Part shown: piece by piece, positions 63,971 through 64,000 of the stretch
Numbering within the stretch: the stretch's first letter is position 1
Layout: each line of letters begins with the position of its first letter
Assembly (NCBI GenBank): GCA_964352025.1
Contig: CAYGPZ010000006.1
Span: forward strand, 62,001-126,000
Length of the DNA stretch: 64,000 nucleotides
Direction of reading: 5' to 3'
Source of the DNA: Hirschia sp964352025
GTDB lineage: Bacteria; Pseudomonadota; Alphaproteobacteria; Caulobacterales; Hyphomonadaceae
Translations under genes and position numbers: made by a program
Notes under the pieces: model-generated
What the model saw: only the letters and a program-made list of their open reading frames with translations
Database searches by the model: none
What the model was told of the DNA's origin: nothing

Positions 63971-64000
63971 ATTTTATATCGCAACATCTACATTTATTAA

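Overview
The window is a dense, low-GC (about 43% by eye) chromosomal segment with classic alphaproteobacterial gene order. The evidence is the run dxr-rseP-bamA-skp-lpxD-lpxA-lpxI-lpxB, gltA-gltX-comEC-lexA-trpCDGE-ppiD-tpiA-secG-pyrG-eno-ftsB-pdhABC-lpd, then lipA-coq10-cinA-ispDF-dusB-ntrBC-ntrYX-trkAH-hfq-hflX-mazG. The LexA box has the alphaproteobacterial form GTTC-N7-GTTC, and IspD-IspF is fused. A marine Hyphomonadaceae/Caulobacterales-type bacterium (Hirschia-like) is my best guess, but the species is inference only. No rRNA, tRNA, CRISPR array, transposase, integrase or prophage gene was seen. No intergenic gap exceeds about 220 bases.

Layout. 1-9440 (+): end of the MEP isoprenoid gene dxr, then the envelope cluster (RseP protease, BamA, Skp-like chaperone, lipid A enzymes LpxD/A/I/B). 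9460-21019 (mostly -): citrate synthase, glutamyl-tRNA synthetase, ComEC (+), LexA with its own SOS box, the tryptophan genes and PpiD. 21200-31676 (+): triose-phosphate isomerase, SecG, CTP synthase, ribosomal protein L32, enolase, FtsB and the complete pyruvate dehydrogenase complex, which form a lower-glycolysis to acetyl-CoA block. 31677-43954: a roughly 12-kb block with acetyl-CoA synthetase (+), the whole cbb3 oxidase structural and assembly operon ccoNOQP-GHIS (-, including two short genes, ccoQ and ccoS), a small cysteine-bearing membrane protein divergent from ccoN, and an Aas-like acyl-ACP synthetase. This block separates lpd from lipA, which are usually close in related genomes. 43955-59838: lipoyl synthase, Coq10-like protein, CinA domain, IspDF, DusB, the two nitrogen-type two-component systems NtrBC and NtrYX, Trk potassium uptake, Hfq, HflX and MazG. 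59902-63970 (-): the molybdate ABC transporter ModABC and an XRE/ScfR-type short-chain acyl-CoA regulator.

How they work together. Pyruvate from the enolase end of glycolysis is converted to acetyl-CoA by PDH, whose lipoyl domains (on E1-beta and E2) need LipA. Acs supplies acetyl-CoA from acetate, GltA feeds it into the TCA cycle, and cbb3 oxidase is the low-oxygen terminal oxidase.

Most notable points: (i) a strong intrinsic terminator whose U-run directly abuts the rpmF ribosome binding site, leaving no room for a promoter; (ii) two near-identical 16-bp palindromes, one on each side of the ccoN/small-membrane-protein divergent promoter region; (iii) NtrC and NtrX both lacking the GAFTGA sigma-54 contact motif; (iv) PDH E2 with Gly in place of the catalytic-motif Asp; (v) a 7-bp inverted repeat with a 12-bp spacer just before ntrY. 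I found no wholly new multigene system. The best candidates for something undescribed are the ccoN-divergent cysteine membrane protein with its paired operators and the rpmF leader.
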